A stretch of DNA of 64,000 bases from Betaproteobacteria bacterium (GCA_016703785.1 JADJBM010000010.1:62001-126000), one strand, 5' to 3'. Positions 16,715-27,151 are shown, counted from the stretch's first letter. The notes: generated by a model from the sequence alone, not told the origin. Translations and numbers: made by a program.

Positions 16715-18447
16715 ATGAGCAAGTTATTTAATCTGGGGCTGGTCGTGTTGGCGGCCTGGCTGTCTGGCGCGGCATGGGCGGAGCTTCCGGCCCAACCCGA
16801 AGCGGCAAGCGGATTCACCCTCGCGCAGGAGGCGCGTGGCAGGCTTTTCATGGCCGTGACCGCCAATCCGCTGGCTACCGATGCTGCTGTGGAGATCCTC
16901 CGGACCGGGGGTACGGCGGCGGATGCGGCGATCGCTGCGCAACTGGTGCTGAATCTCGTCGAACCGCAGTCCTCGGGCCTTGGTGGTGGCGGCTTCCTGC
17001 TGTATCACGATGTGCGCGAGAATCGGCTACGCGCCTACGACGGACGCGAGACGGCGCCGGGCGCTGCGCGCCCCGAGCGCTTTCTCGGGCCGGGTGGCAT
17101 GCCGCTGCCGTTTTACGAAGCTGTGGTGGGCGGTCGGTCGGTCGGCGTGCCGGGGTTACCTGCGCTGCTAGATCAGGTCTACCGCAATCACGGCAGGACG
17201 CTGTGGCCACGCCTATTCGCGCCGGCATTGCGGCTGGCGGTGGAGGGCTTCCCGCTGTCGCCGCGTCTGCACAGGTTGCTGGCGGAAGACCGCTTCTTGC
17301 GCGAGGATCCGGCCGCGTACCGCCTTTACTACGACGCTGACGGCCAGCCCAAGCCGGTCGGCACGAAGATCGTCAACCGGGCATTCGGCTTCACCCTGCT
17401 GGCGTTGGCGCAACACGGCACGAAATATTTCTACGAAGGTCCGATTGCGCGCGACATGGTCAAGGCGGTGCGGGGCCATGCCAGGAACCCGGGCGATCTT
17501 GTCGAGGCGGATCTGGCCGGCTACAAGGTGGTCGAACGCGAGCCAGTGTGTGGCGAGCGGCTGGGCGGCCATCGCGTATGCGGCATGCCGCCGCCCAGTT
17601 CGGGCGGACTCGCCGTCCTGCAGATACTGACTTTCGCGGAAGCCGCAGCCGAGCAGGCGCCCCTGTCGTTGGCAAGCGTCCATCGTTTTGCCGAAGCGGG
17701 GCGGCTGGCTTATGCCGATCGCGCCCGCTATCTGGCCGATCCCGCCTTCGTCGATGTCCCCATGACTGCCCTGCTCGATCCGGGGTACCTGACGGCACGG
17801 GCGCGACTAATTCGTCCGGAGATCAGCATGGGGCGGGCGTCAGCGGGAGAGCTGACCGACAGGAAGACCCTCGGCGAGGATGCACCCGCCGAACTTCCGG
17901 CGACGACGCATCTGGTCATCGTGGACGCCGAAGGCAATGCCGTGTCGATGACCAGTTCCATCGAGGCGGCTTTCGGCAGCCGCATCATGGTGCGCGGTTT
18001 CCTGCTCAACAACCAGCTGACCGATTTCTCCTTTCGTCCTGAGGTAGGCGGCAAGCCGGTGGTGAATCGCGTCGAGCCGGGCAAGCGCCCGCTCTCTTCG
18101 ATGGCGCCGACCGTGGTCTACGATCCGATGGGTCAAATCGTCGGATTGCTTGGCTCGCCGGGTGGCAGCCGGATCATCAACTATGTGGCGGAAACCCTGC
18201 TGGCTTTGCTGGCCTGGAACCTCTCTCCTGCGGAAGCTGCGGCGTTGCCGCATTTCGGCAGCCGCAATGGTCCGACGGAACTCGAGCGCGGCACGAACGT
18301 TGAGGCTTTGCGGCCGCAGTTGGAAAAGCTCGGCCACGATGTGAAGGTGGACGACATGACCAGCGGCCTGTCCGTCATCCTTCACCGGGGAGGCGAGTGG
18401 AGCGGCGCTGCCGACCCGCGCCGAGAGGGCTCGGCGCGGGGGAATGA
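16715..18447 (+). CDS. ggt: Gamma-glutamyltransferase (stop lost by apparent frameshift)
   Basis: Periplasmic glutathione hydrolase/transpeptidase of the Ntn family. The signal peptide covers about residues 1-22; ATG 16715 (MSKLFNL) is chosen. NLVEPQSSGLGGGGFLLYHD and the self-cleavage site before the catalytic Thr (ELPATTHLVIVDAEGNAVSM) are present, as is the Gly-rich loop GSPGGSRIINYV. The family C-terminus (GAADPRREGSARG) is reached at 18440, but the frame then runs on to 18925 antisense through the next gene. One more G in the G5 run at 18438-18442 would give GE-stop at 18447, so I place the true end there. A dispersed motif copy at 17612 encodes AVLQILTF. Confidence 0.88.
17612..17635 (+). 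repeat. Dispersed motif copy 2
   Basis: Exact match to GCCGT-N9-RCTGACTTTY with preceding C and following G, inside ggt and in frame as AVLQILTF. Confidence 0.75.
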
Positions 18448-18451
18448 TCGC

Positions 18452-19075
18452 CTACAGTTTGACGTCCGGGTTGAGCGTGTAGACGCCGGTGATGCCGGCT
18501 TCTTCCAGAACGTGGCCCTTGATGGCCTCCCGCACTTGCTGCCCCGTGAATTTTCCCTCGACCGAGCAGCGGACGATGTCCAGTGCGTAGAGCGTGAACA
18601 CGTAGCGATGGGGGATCTCATCGTTCCACGGCGGGCAGGGGCCGTCGTAGCCGAAATAGTCACCCGCCATGTCCTTGTCGGCGGCGAACCAGCCGGTGTA
18701 GTCGTTGAGGCCCTGGCGCGCGCCGCGCGCAGTGCCCGGGCCGTTCTTGCCGCGCGGCATGACATCCTGCGAGAATTCGCCGGCCTCGATGTGCGGCGGC
18801 TGCGGCGGCAGGTCGACCAGCACCCAGTGGAAGAAATCAACGCGCGGCAACGAGGCGGGCACGCTGCGACCTTCCTGGTTGACGTCATCGCCCCGGCTCG
18901 GCACATCAGGGTCGTGGCAGATTAGTACAAGCGATTTGGTTGCCGCCGGAAGGTCCGACCAAGCCATATGCGGGTTGTGGTTGCCACCCAGGCAAACGTG
19001 GTTCTGCGCATGAGGGCTGCAGAAGGCGTTGTCGCCGTGGATGATGCGGGTGAAACTTTCGCTCCAGAACTTCAT
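18452..19075 (-). CDS. YbhB/YbcL (PEBP) family protein
   Basis: A 207-residue phosphatidylethanolamine-binding-protein-like protein. Diagnostic parts are SLVLICHDPDVP, FFHWVLVDLPP, DYTGWFAADKDMAGDYFGYDGPCPPWNDE and HRYVFTLYALD. The bacterial role is unknown. Two adjacent ATG codons follow AGGAGG; the second (19075) has the better spacing. Convergent with ggt and only four bases from its corrected end. Confidence 0.88.
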   Translation of the reverse strand: MKFWSESFTRIIHGDNAFCSPHAQNHVCLGGNHNPHMAWSDLPAATKSLVLICHDPDVPSRGDDVNQEGRSVPASLPRVDFFHWVLVDLPPQPPHIEAGEFSQDVMPRGKNGPGTARGARQGLNDYTGWFAADKDMAGDYFGYDGPCPPWNDEIPHRYVFTLYALDIVRCSVEGKFTGQQVREAIKGHVLEEAGITGVYTLNPDVKL

Positions 19076-19093
19076 CATCTCCTCCTTCGCAAT

Positions 19094-20632
19094 TTATGTC
19101 CGGCCTTTCTTCGTGAAATCCTTGAGCCGGAAACCGAGCAGCCACAAGGTACTGAAGTAGGCCGCGCCGCCGCCGGCCACCAGCGCCGACAGCCGCAGCA
19201 TGCGCGCCAGCGGCGGTGCGCCGATCCAGTTCGCCTGTTGTCCCATGCCAAACCACAGCGTGGCGCCCATCACGACTAGCGCGGCGGTCAGTTTCAATCC
19301 AAAAAGATGCCAGCCCGGCTGCGGCACATGGTCGCCGCGGCGCCGCAGGCCGCGCCACAACAGCGCCGCATTGAGGCAGGCGGCCAAGCCGATGGACAGC
19401 GCCAGTCCCGCGTGCTGCAACGGCACGATGAAAACGGCGTTCATTACCTGTGTGGCAGCCAAAGTGACGAGGGCAATCTTTACCGGCGTACGGATATTCT
19501 GCCGCGCATAGAAGCCCGGCGCCAGCACCTTGACCAGAATGAGGCCGGTCAGGCCCACGCTATAGGCCATCAAGGCGTCGCGCGTCTTCAGCACGTCATC
19601 GGCCTGGAAGGCGCCATAGTTGAACAGGGTCGAGAGCAGGGGTACGGCGAGGAGGGCCAGCGCCAGCGCAGCCGGCAGGGTCAGCAGGAAGGTCAGCCGT
19701 AGTCCCCAGTCGAGCAGGGCGGAAAACTCCCCGCGGTCATTGTCGGCATGACTCCTGGCCAGGCTGGGCAGCAGGATGGTACCCAGGGCAGCGCCGAGCA
19801 GGCCGGCGGGGAATTCCATCAGCCGGTCGGCGTAGTACAGCCAGGAGACGCTGCCGTTGGGCAGGAAGGATGCAAAGATGGTGTTGATGAGCAGTGATAT
19901 CTGCGTGACGGAAACGCCGAGCAGGGCCGGCAACATCAGCTTGAGAATGCGGTTGACGCCTGCATCGGCGAGCGAGAAGGAAAACCGCGGCAGCATGCCG
20001 ATCTTTGCCAGGAAGGGTATCTGCAGGGCGAGTTGCAGCACGCCGCCGAGCAGCACCGCCCAGGCCAACGCCAGTACCGGCGGGTCAAAATACGGTGCGG
20101 CGAAGAGCGCCATGCCGATGAAAGCGAGATTGAGCAGCACCGGCGTGAAGGCTGGCACGGCGAAGCGGCTCCAGGTGTTGAGGATGCCGCCGGACAGCGA
20201 AACCAGCGAGATGAAGAGGATGTAGGGGAAGGCGATGCGCGTCAGATCAATGGTTAATTCGAACTTGGTGGCATCGGCCGCAAAGCCCGGCGCTGAGATG
20301 TAAATCAGGACGGGCGTGACGGCGATGCCGAGGAGGGTGACCGCCAGCAGCGCCAGGAAAAGCAGCGTGGCGACGTGGTCGGCCAGGCGTCGGGTTTCCT
20401 CCGCCTCCCGCTGATTCTTGTATTCGGCCAGGATCGGCACGAAGGCCTGCGAAAAGGCGCCCTCTGCAAACATGCGCCGTAGCAGGTTGGGAAGGCGGAA
20501 GGCGACGAAGAAGGCGTCGGTGGCGGCGCCGGCGCCGAAGGCCCGGGCAATGACGAAATCGCGAACGAAGCCCAGAATGCGCGACAGCAGGGTCATGCTG
20601 CTGACCGTGGCCAGGACCTTGAGCAGATTCAT
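19094..20632 (-). CDS. murJ: Lipid II flippase MurJ
   Basis: Polytopic membrane protein of 512 residues with about 14 helices, MATE-like. It moves lipid II across the inner membrane for peptidoglycan synthesis. The start MNLLKVLATVSSMTLLSRIL and the family segment ARAFGAGAATDAFFVAFRLP, then NLLRRMFAEGAFSQAFVPIL, are clear. It is divergent from rpsT, a frequent neighbour. Confidence 0.95.
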   Translation of the reverse strand: MNLLKVLATVSSMTLLSRILGFVRDFVIARAFGAGAATDAFFVAFRLPNLLRRMFAEGAFSQAFVPILAEYKNQREAEETRRLADHVATLLFLALLAVTLLGIAVTPVLIYISAPGFAADATKFELTIDLTRIAFPYILFISLVSLSGGILNTWSRFAVPAFTPVLLNLAFIGMALFAAPYFDPPVLALAWAVLLGGVLQLALQIPFLAKIGMLPRFSFSLADAGVNRILKLMLPALLGVSVTQISLLINTIFASFLPNGSVSWLYYADRLMEFPAGLLGAALGTILLPSLARSHADNDRGEFSALLDWGLRLTFLLTLPAALALALLAVPLLSTLFNYGAFQADDVLKTRDALMAYSVGLTGLILVKVLAPGFYARQNIRTPVKIALVTLAATQVMNAVFIVPLQHAGLALSIGLAACLNAALLWRGLRRRGDHVPQPGWHLFGLKLTAALVVMGATLWFGMGQQANWIGAPPLARMLRLSALVAGGGAAYFSTLWLLGFRLKDFTKKGRT

Positions 20633-20670
20633 GCCGTAATGGTATCGGCTTTGTCAGCCCGTCGCGCAGC

Positions 20671-20699
20671 TTGCATTCGGGCTGGAAAAGGCCTAAAAT
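20671..20699 (+). promoter_or_regulatory. rpsT promoter
   Basis: TTGCAT (20671-20676), a 17-base spacer and TAAAAT (20694-20699), placed 33 bases before the rpsT start, between murJ and rpsT. Confidence 0.75.
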
Positions 20700-20732
20700 T
20701 CGCCCCTTTTCCAAGCTTTAGCAGATTCTCAT

Positions 20733-20993
20733 ATGGCCAATTCCGCACAAGCCCGCAAGCGTGCCCGTCAGGCGATCAAGCGTCGCGCCCGCAATTTCAG
20801 CCAGCGTTCCGAACTGCGTACCGCCATCAAGAGCGTGCGCAAGGCGATTGCCGCCGGCGACAAGACTGCCGCCCAGAAAGTCCTTAGCGAGTCGATGAGC
20901 ACCATCGACAGCATCGCGGACAAGAAGATCATCCACAAGAACAAGGCAGCTCGCCACAAGAGCCGCCTGTCTGCCGCCATCAAGGCGCTGTAA
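20733..20993 (+). CDS. rpsT: 30S ribosomal protein S20
   Basis: Basic 86-residue protein, MANSAQARKRARQAIKRRAR, the standard S20 start, ending HKSRLSAAIKAL. It binds 16S rRNA early in small-subunit assembly. It is a monocistronic gene with its own promoter and terminator. No good Shine-Dalgarno is seen; weak initiation is also known for S20 genes elsewhere. Confidence 0.97.
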   Translation: MANSAQARKRARQAIKRRARNFSQRSELRTAIKSVRKAIAAGDKTAAQKVLSESMSTIDSIADKKIIHKNKAARHKSRLSAAIKAL

Positions 20994-21010
20994 GACCAGC
21001 AAGTCTCTGC

Positions 21011-21044
21011 AAATGGCGGCCGGTTCCGGCCGCCATTTTCTTTT
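21011..21044 (+). terminator. rpsT terminator
   Basis: Perfect 13-bp stem AAATGGCGGCCGG and complement with a two-base loop, followed by TTTCTTTT. Confidence 0.92.
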
Positions 21045-21092
21045 GGCTGCCATTGGCGCTTGTCTTCTACTGAGATGCGGGTGCGTTGTCCT

Positions 21093-21395
21093 TCAGTCTT
21101 CGGCCTTGGCGTCCGGATGCCCCGTGTTGATCACCTGAAGTTCGTTGTCTTTGGCAAAGCTGGCAAGAAAGTTGTAGGCCATTGGCTCGATCTCGTAGAG
21201 GCGGGCGGCGACATAAACACATTTGTCGCCGAGGTGGAGTCCGGGCCGCACATAAGGAGAGTAGCTCATTCGGTGATCGGCGCCGAAGGCCGACATGATG
21301 CCGCACAGGCGTTCGGCCCAGTCGCTGGGGCGGAATTTCTTTCCGTCCAGCGTCAAGCCGCCGATGATGAAATTTTCTGGGCGCTTCTCTGACAT
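21093..21395 (-). CDS. DUF3579 family protein
   Basis: A 100-residue soluble protein of a family largely confined to betaproteobacteria. It begins MSEKRPENFIIGGLTLDGKK and includes FRPSDWAERLCGIMSAFG. Function unknown. Its location between rpsT and argD is conserved in relatives. Confidence 0.85.
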   Translation of the reverse strand: MSEKRPENFIIGGLTLDGKKFRPSDWAERLCGIMSAFGADHRMSYSPYVRPGLHLGDKCVYVAARLYEIEPMAYNFLASFAKDNELQVINTGHPDAKAED

Positions 21396-21669
21396 GGGCC
21401 TTGCGGTCGTCGTGCTTGTGGCACTCGATGCGATGGCGTTTTGTATACCGGCATGCAGAAGCGCCTGCCGAAACGAAGGCGGAATTCTATCAGAACCCTT
21501 TTGTCCTTATGCGAGCATCAGTCGATTTGAATCGCTGTGCATTAATTGTGAATTCTGCTTAAAAAATAGGCAAAATTTGAAAAGACAAGGAAAATTAAAG
21601 GGCTAGCTTGCGTTATTGGGAATGGATGCATATACTTCACGAATCCCATTGACCCATATGGGGATTTAC
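21396..21669. other. Intergenic region, AT-rich
   Basis: Between DUF3579 and the next small gene. The right part (about 21530-21600) is unusually AT-rich for this genome. It must hold promoters for both divergent genes. I see no RNA gene or terminator in it. Confidence 0.5.
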
Positions 21670-21891
21670 ATGCAGGCACCCTTGCTGACGAAGTACGGTT
21701 TTCGCATCAGGACGCGAGTCGGGCTCGTTGTGGATAACCTGTTGATACCCGGGCGCGATGCGGGCGAGGCGGAGCGCAAGCTGCGCCAGATCTACCGCGA
21801 CTGCGAAATCCTCTCCCGGTCTTGCCAGAAGCCTGCCCCCAAGGCGGTGCCGGCCAGCTACGAGGACGTGATCGCCCTGATCACCCGTTAG
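21670..21891 (+). CDS. Small hypothetical protein
   Basis: About 73 residues from ATG 21670 (MQAPLLTKYGFRIRTRVGLV), with GGGGA six bases upstream. Earlier in-frame starts exist at 21658, 21622 and TTG 21616. The protein is mixed charged with CEILSRSC near the middle and no membrane segment. I do not recognise the family. It is convergent with the orphan parA, 18 bases apart. Confidence 0.55.
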   Translation: MQAPLLTKYGFRIRTRVGLVVDNLLIPGRDAGEAERKLRQIYRDCEILSRSCQKPAPKAVPASYEDVIALITR

Positions 21892-21909
21892 TGGCCGGCT
21901 TCTTTGATA

Positions 21910-22674
21910 TTAGACAAAATCCTTTAGTGTCAATTCCTCCGCCAGAGCGGCATAGTCCTGCGCGCCGCGGGATGTTGCGGCATGGCTGAAGATGTCTCGG
22001 TTGCAGGCCGGCGCTTCGGCGATTGCCACGTTCTCCGAGATCACCGTTTCGCACACTTCTTCGCCGAACTGGTCTGTGAGGCGTTTCTGTATTTCAAAGC
22101 TCATGTTGCGGCGTCGGTCGAAGCGGGTCAGCAAGTAGCGTCGCTCGACGCGGCGCTTGAGCACCGGCTCGAGCGCCTGCAGGGTGCGTTCCACCTGCAG
22201 GGCGCCACGCAGGGCGAGGAAGTCGGATGAAATCGGAACCAGTAGCCGGTCGGCCGCAAAGACCGCGTTGAGGGACAACACTCCGAGGAAGGGACAGCAG
22301 TCGATGACCACGCTGCGATAATCCCGGTCGGTGTGTAGATCGTTGAGTCCCTGGTTGAGGCGATTCAGAATAGTCGGCCCCTTTCCGAACGTTGAGTCGA
22401 CCTTGATGAGTTCGGCGTGGGCAGGGATCAGGCGACCAATGCCGTCCCAGTCGATTTCGAGCTCGGCCAGTGAACGCCCGTCCTGATAGAAAGCAAAGAT
22501 GCTGTTGGCGACGTCTCCGAGTGCCTGGCCATGCACTGCCGAAAGGTGCGCCTGCGGGTCGAGGTCGACCAGTAGCGCCTGCTGCTTCCTTCGGGCCAGG
22601 GCGGCGGCGAGATTGAGCGCGGTCGTGGTCTTGCCGACCCCTCCTTTCTGATTGAAAACGGCGATGCGAGTCAT
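21910..22674 (-). CDS. ParA-family ATPase (orphan)
   Basis: A 254-residue ParA/MinD-type ATPase. The start MTRIAVFNQKGGVGKTTTAL carries the deviant Walker A with both lysines; DLDPQAHLS and VVIDCCPFLGVLSLNA follow. ATG 22674 is chosen; the frame extends to 22707 without support. No ParB or parS was seen nearby, so this is not the chromosome-partition pair. Such orphans position protein cargo; the cargo here is unknown. Confidence 0.82.
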   Translation of the reverse strand: MTRIAVFNQKGGVGKTTTALNLAAALARRKQQALLVDLDPQAHLSAVHGQALGDVANSIFAFYQDGRSLAELEIDWDGIGRLIPAHAELIKVDSTFGKGPTILNRLNQGLNDLHTDRDYRSVVIDCCPFLGVLSLNAVFAADRLLVPISSDFLALRGALQVERTLQALEPVLKRRVERRYLLTRFDRRRNMSFEIQKRLTDQFGEEVCETVISENVAIAEAPACNRDIFSHAATSRGAQDYAALAEELTLKDFV

Positions 22675-22780
22675 GCCGGCCAGTATATACAAACAGGGCT
22701 TTTTCACTTAAGATGCGCTTGTCAGCAAGGCGGCGCGAGCCGCCTTTCGCTTTTTGCAATTGATCTTTGCAGAATCGATT

Positions 22781-23950
22781 ATGTCGCACCTGATGAACAC
22801 CTACACGCGGCTCCCCGTGGCATTCACTCACGGGCAGGGCGCCAGAGTCTTCGATGAAGCCGGCCGCGGCTACCTGGATGCACTGGCGGGCATCGCCGTG
22901 TCCACGCTTGGACATGCCCACCCGCGCCTCGTCAAGGCCATCGCCGAGCAGGCAGGGCGTCTCTTGCATACCTCGAATATCTATCGCATCCGCGAGCAGG
23001 AACAACTTGGCGATCGCCTGGCCGCACTGTCTGGCATGGATGAGGTATTCCTCTGCAATTCCGGCTGCGAAGCCAACGAGGCCGCCATCAAGCTGGCGCG
23101 TCTGTTTGGCCACCAGAAAGGCGTCGACGTGCCTGCCATCGTCGTCATGGAGAGGGCCTTCCACGGGCGTACGCTGGCCACACTCTCCGCCACCGGCAAC
23201 CGCAAGGTGCAGGCCGGCTTCGAACCGCTGGTCGGCGGATTCGTACGCGTGCCCTTTGACGACCTAGAAGCGGTCGAGCAGGTCGCAGCAAACAACCAGA
23301 GCGTCGTGGCCGTGCTGATCGAACCGATCCAGGGCGAGGGTGGCATCAACATCGCCCATGTCGAATACCTTCAGGGCTTGCGCCGCATTTGCGACGAGCG
23401 CGGCTGGCTGCTCATGTTCGACGAAGTGCAGTGCGGCATCGGTCGCACCGGTTGCTGGTTCGCCTGTCAGCAGGCTGGCGTGAAGCCGGATGTGATGACG
23501 CTGGCCAAGGGGCTTGGCTCGGGCGTGCCGGTTGGCGCCTGCCTGGCTGCCGGAAAAGCGGCCGGCGTGTTCAAGCCGGGCAATCACGGGTCCACGTTCG
23601 GCGGCAATCCGCTGGCCTGTGCGGCGGCGCTGACGACCCTCTCCGTGATAGAGGAAGACGGCCTGCTCAAGCGGGCCGCGGCACTTGGCGACAAGCTCCG
23701 CGCCGATTTCGCCGCGGCACTGGAAGGGCAGGCCAGCGTCGTCGCCATCCGCGGCGACGGCCTCATGATCGGCATTGAACTAGATCGCGACTGCGGCCAA
23801 TTGGTGGCACGGGCGCTCGAGCGCGGGCTGCTCATCAACGTCACGGCGGACAAGGTGATACGCCTGCTGCCTTCGCTCGTTTTCACCGACGACGACGCTC
23901 GTGAACTCGTTTCGATTCTCGCGCCGCTGATCCGCGAATTCCTGGCCTGA
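22781..23950 (+). CDS. argD: Acetylornithine aminotransferase
   Basis: PLP enzyme of 389 residues that converts N-acetylglutamate semialdehyde to N-acetylornithine. NSGCEANEAAIKLAR, the cofactor region LLMFDEVQCGIGRTG and the PLP lysine in TLAKGLGSGVP are present. ATG 22781 (MSHLMNTYTRLPVAF) fits family length. argF follows 12 bases later, so the two are an operon. Confidence 0.93.
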   Translation: MSHLMNTYTRLPVAFTHGQGARVFDEAGRGYLDALAGIAVSTLGHAHPRLVKAIAEQAGRLLHTSNIYRIREQEQLGDRLAALSGMDEVFLCNSGCEANEAAIKLARLFGHQKGVDVPAIVVMERAFHGRTLATLSATGNRKVQAGFEPLVGGFVRVPFDDLEAVEQVAANNQSVVAVLIEPIQGEGGINIAHVEYLQGLRRICDERGWLLMFDEVQCGIGRTGCWFACQQAGVKPDVMTLAKGLGSGVPVGACLAAGKAAGVFKPGNHGSTFGGNPLACAAALTTLSVIEEDGLLKRAAALGDKLRADFAAALEGQASVVAIRGDGLMIGIELDRDCGQLVARALERGLLINVTADKVIRLLPSLVFTDDDARELVSILAPLIREFLA

Positions 23951-23962
23951 GGACGGTCCGCC

Positions 23963-24886
23963 ATGGCCGCACCGAAGCATTTCCTCCAATTGAAAGACTT
24001 TTCCAGCGAAGAGCTGGAATATGTCTTCGCACGCACGCGCTGGATCAAGGACAAGTTCAAGCGCTACGAACCTTATCATCCGCTTTTCGATCGCACGCTG
24101 GTGATGATCTTCGAAAAGCAGAGCACGCGCACGCGGCTTTCCTTCGAAGCCGGCATGCACCAGTTGGGCGGCACGGCCATCTACCTCAATACGCGGGACA
24201 CGCAGCTGGGTCGCGGCGAACCCGTCGAGGATGCGGCCGAGGTCATTTCCCGCATGTGCGACATCGTCATGATTCGCACCTTCGAGCAGGACATCATCGA
24301 ACGCTTCGCGGGGCATTCGCGCGTGCCGCTCATCAACGGGCTGACCAACGAATACCACCCCTGCCAGATTCTCGCCGACATCTATACGTTCATCGAACAT
24401 CGCGGCTCTATCCAGGGCAAGACAGTGGCCTGGATCGGCGACTCGAACAATGTCTGCAACACATGGCTGCAGGCTGCCGAGGTGTTCGGCTTCAACGTGC
24501 ATGTGTCTACCCCACCGGGCTATGAAGTCGAACCCGAGCGTGCCGGACTGTACGGCACCGACCACTACGAGGAATTCGCCGATCCCGCGGATGCCGTGCG
24601 CGGCGCCGATCTCGTCACCACCGACGTGTGGACCTCGATGGGCTTCGAGGCGGAGAACGAGGAACGCCGCCGCAACTTCGAGGACTGGCAGGTGGATGCC
24701 GAAATGATGCGTGCGGCCGGGTCGCAGGCACTCTTCATGCATTGCCTGCCCGCACACCGCGGCGAGGAGGTTTCCGCGGAGGTCATCGACGGTCCGCAGA
24801 GCGTGGTATGGGACGAAGCGGAAAACCGGCTGCATACCCAGAAGGCGCTCATCGAGTATCTGCTGCTCGGCAAGGTCCATCCATGA
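23963..24886 (+). CDS. argF: Ornithine carbamoyltransferase
   Basis: Makes citrulline from ornithine and carbamoyl phosphate. It has 307 residues with the carbamoyl-phosphate motif STRTR (KQSTRTRLSFEAGMHQLGG), the EYHPCQ site and HCLPAHRGEE. It is in the argD-argF-cytochrome-argG run; its stop overlaps the next start as ATGA. Confidence 0.96.
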   Translation: MAAPKHFLQLKDFSSEELEYVFARTRWIKDKFKRYEPYHPLFDRTLVMIFEKQSTRTRLSFEAGMHQLGGTAIYLNTRDTQLGRGEPVEDAAEVISRMCDIVMIRTFEQDIIERFAGHSRVPLINGLTNEYHPCQILADIYTFIEHRGSIQGKTVAWIGDSNNVCNTWLQAAEVFGFNVHVSTPPGYEVEPERAGLYGTDHYEEFADPADAVRGADLVTTDVWTSMGFEAENEERRRNFEDWQVDAEMMRAAGSQALFMHCLPAHRGEEVSAEVIDGPQSVVWDEAENRLHTQKALIEYLLLGKVHP

Positions 24887-25311
24887 GACGGGCGCTCCTC
24901 GCTTTTGCCGCCGTCCTGCCGGGACTGACTTTCGCAGCAGATGACGCACGCCAGCCGATCGTCATGCCGCAGGAGGCGCGCGCTGAAATGCGTGCTGAAA
25001 TGCTTGATTTCCAGACGGCCTTGCATCAGATCATTGAAGCGCTCGCTGCCGGCAGGCATGCCGAGGCGGCCGAGGTCGCCGAGCGGACGATGGGCATCTC
25101 GGCGATGGGACGCCATCGCAACGCCCCGGCCAATGCGCGCCCTGGCATGTTCATGCCCAATGAGATGCATGCGATCGCGCGCGGCCTGCATGCTTCGGCA
25201 AGCGATTTCGCCAGGACGGCGAGAACCGGAGAGACGAAAAAGGCGCTTGAGGCGCTCGCCACCGTCACCGGCGCCTGCGTGGCCTGTCATCGCAGCTACC
25301 GTATCCAGTAA
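24883..25311 (+). CDS. Cytochrome c'-like exported haem protein
   Basis: A 142-residue protein with a signal peptide (MRRALLAFAAVLPGLTFA) and one C-terminal haem site CVACH near residue 133, as in class II cytochromes (c' and relatives). It overlaps argF by ATGA and precedes argG by 16 bases, so it is embedded in the arginine operon. No link to arginine synthesis is known; cytochromes c' often bind NO or serve electron transfer. Its signal sequence overlaps a dispersed motif copy (24910-24933). Confidence 0.8.
   Translation: MRRALLAFAAVLPGLTFAADDARQPIVMPQEARAEMRAEMLDFQTALHQIIEALAAGRHAEAAEVAERTMGISAMGRHRNAPANARPGMFMPNEMHAIARGLHASASDFARTARTGETKKALEALATVTGACVACHRSYRIQ
24910..24933 (+). repeat. 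Dispersed motif copy 3
   Basis: Exact match to GCCGT-N9-RCTGACTTTY with preceding C and following G. It lies within the cytochrome signal peptide and reads AVLPGLTF. Confidence 0.75.
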
Positions 25312-25327
25312 CAGCAATGGGAAACAC

Positions 25328-26557
<1,230 letters not shown>

Positions 26558-26571
26558 GGAGTTCGACAGGA

Positions 26572-26793
26572 ATGCCGGGGACGATCTTCGGCTACACCGA
26601 AGCGGAGATCGCCGAGTTTGGGCTGACATTCGGCCTGACGGCGTTCATCCTGTACATGCTGTTCATCATAGGCGAGCTGGCCTGGCGGTCGAAGGCGGGC
26701 AAGATGGGCACGTTCATTTTGTTTTTCGTCCTGGCCTTCGGCATGCTGGGTTTTGCCGCCAAGGCTATCATCAAGAAAATGTGGGGGATCTGA
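26572..26793 (+). CDS. DUF2788 family small membrane protein
   Basis: A 73-residue protein with two hydrophobic segments (about residues 15-36 and 46-66). The family is of unknown role and is mostly found in beta- and gammaproteobacteria. It follows argG by 14 bases and precedes ppnP by one, so is likely cotranscribed. Confidence 0.75.
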   Translation: MPGTIFGYTEAEIAEFGLTFGLTAFILYMLFIIGELAWRSKAGKMGTFILFFVLAFGMLGFAAKAIIKKMWGI

Positions 26794-26794
26794 G

Positions 26795-27118
26795 ATGTCC
26801 GGGTTGAGCAATGCGTTCGACAATGTTTCCGTGGTCAAGAAGGCCAATGTCTATTTCGACGGCAAGTGCATCAGCCACTCCGTGTTCTTTGCCGACGGCA
26901 CGAAAAAGACCGTCGGCGTCATCTTTCCATCGCAGCTCATCTTCAACACCGCCGCACCGGAAGTCATGGAGATCAACGCCGGCCGCTGCCGCGTGCGCCT
27001 GAAGGGCGAAAGTCAGTGGCGGGAATACGGCGCCGGCGAGCAGTTCAGCGTGCCGGGCAACAGCAGCTTCGACATCGAGACCGTCGAGTTGCTGGACTAT
27101 GTCTGCCATTTCGAGTAA
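26795..27118 (+). CDS. ppnP: Pyrimidine/purine nucleoside phosphorylase
   Basis: A 107-residue cupin-fold protein (formerly DUF1255). Family features are KKANVYFDGKCISHSVFF, TKKTVGVIFP and FSVPGNSSFDIE. It phosphorolyses several nucleosides. ATG 26795 is one base behind the preceding stop. A copy of the dispersed motif lies within it on the opposite strand. Confidence 0.88.
   Translation: MSGLSNAFDNVSVVKKANVYFDGKCISHSVFFADGTKKTVGVIFPSQLIFNTAAPEVMEINAGRCRVRLKGESQWREYGAGEQFSVPGNSSFDIETVELLDYVCHFE
27008..27031 (-). repeat. Dispersed motif copy (reverse, in ppnP)
   Basis: Reverse strand reads GCCGT, nine bases, ACTGACTTTC, preceded by C and followed by G. Antisense to ppnP, so protein coding of AVLxxLTF cannot explain it. 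Confidence 0.75.
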
Positions 27119-27151
27119 CCACTTTCGTCAGATCCGTCTACGGAGGAAGCC

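Noticed and set aside
18448..18925. C-terminal extension of gamma-glutamyltransferase as a real new domain
   Set aside because: It is antisense to a well-conserved PEBP gene and has shadow-frame composition; a missing G explains it.
26611..26634. GCCGA followed by GCTGACATTC in the DUF2788 gene
   Set aside because: Spacer of six instead of nine and a mismatch in both halves.
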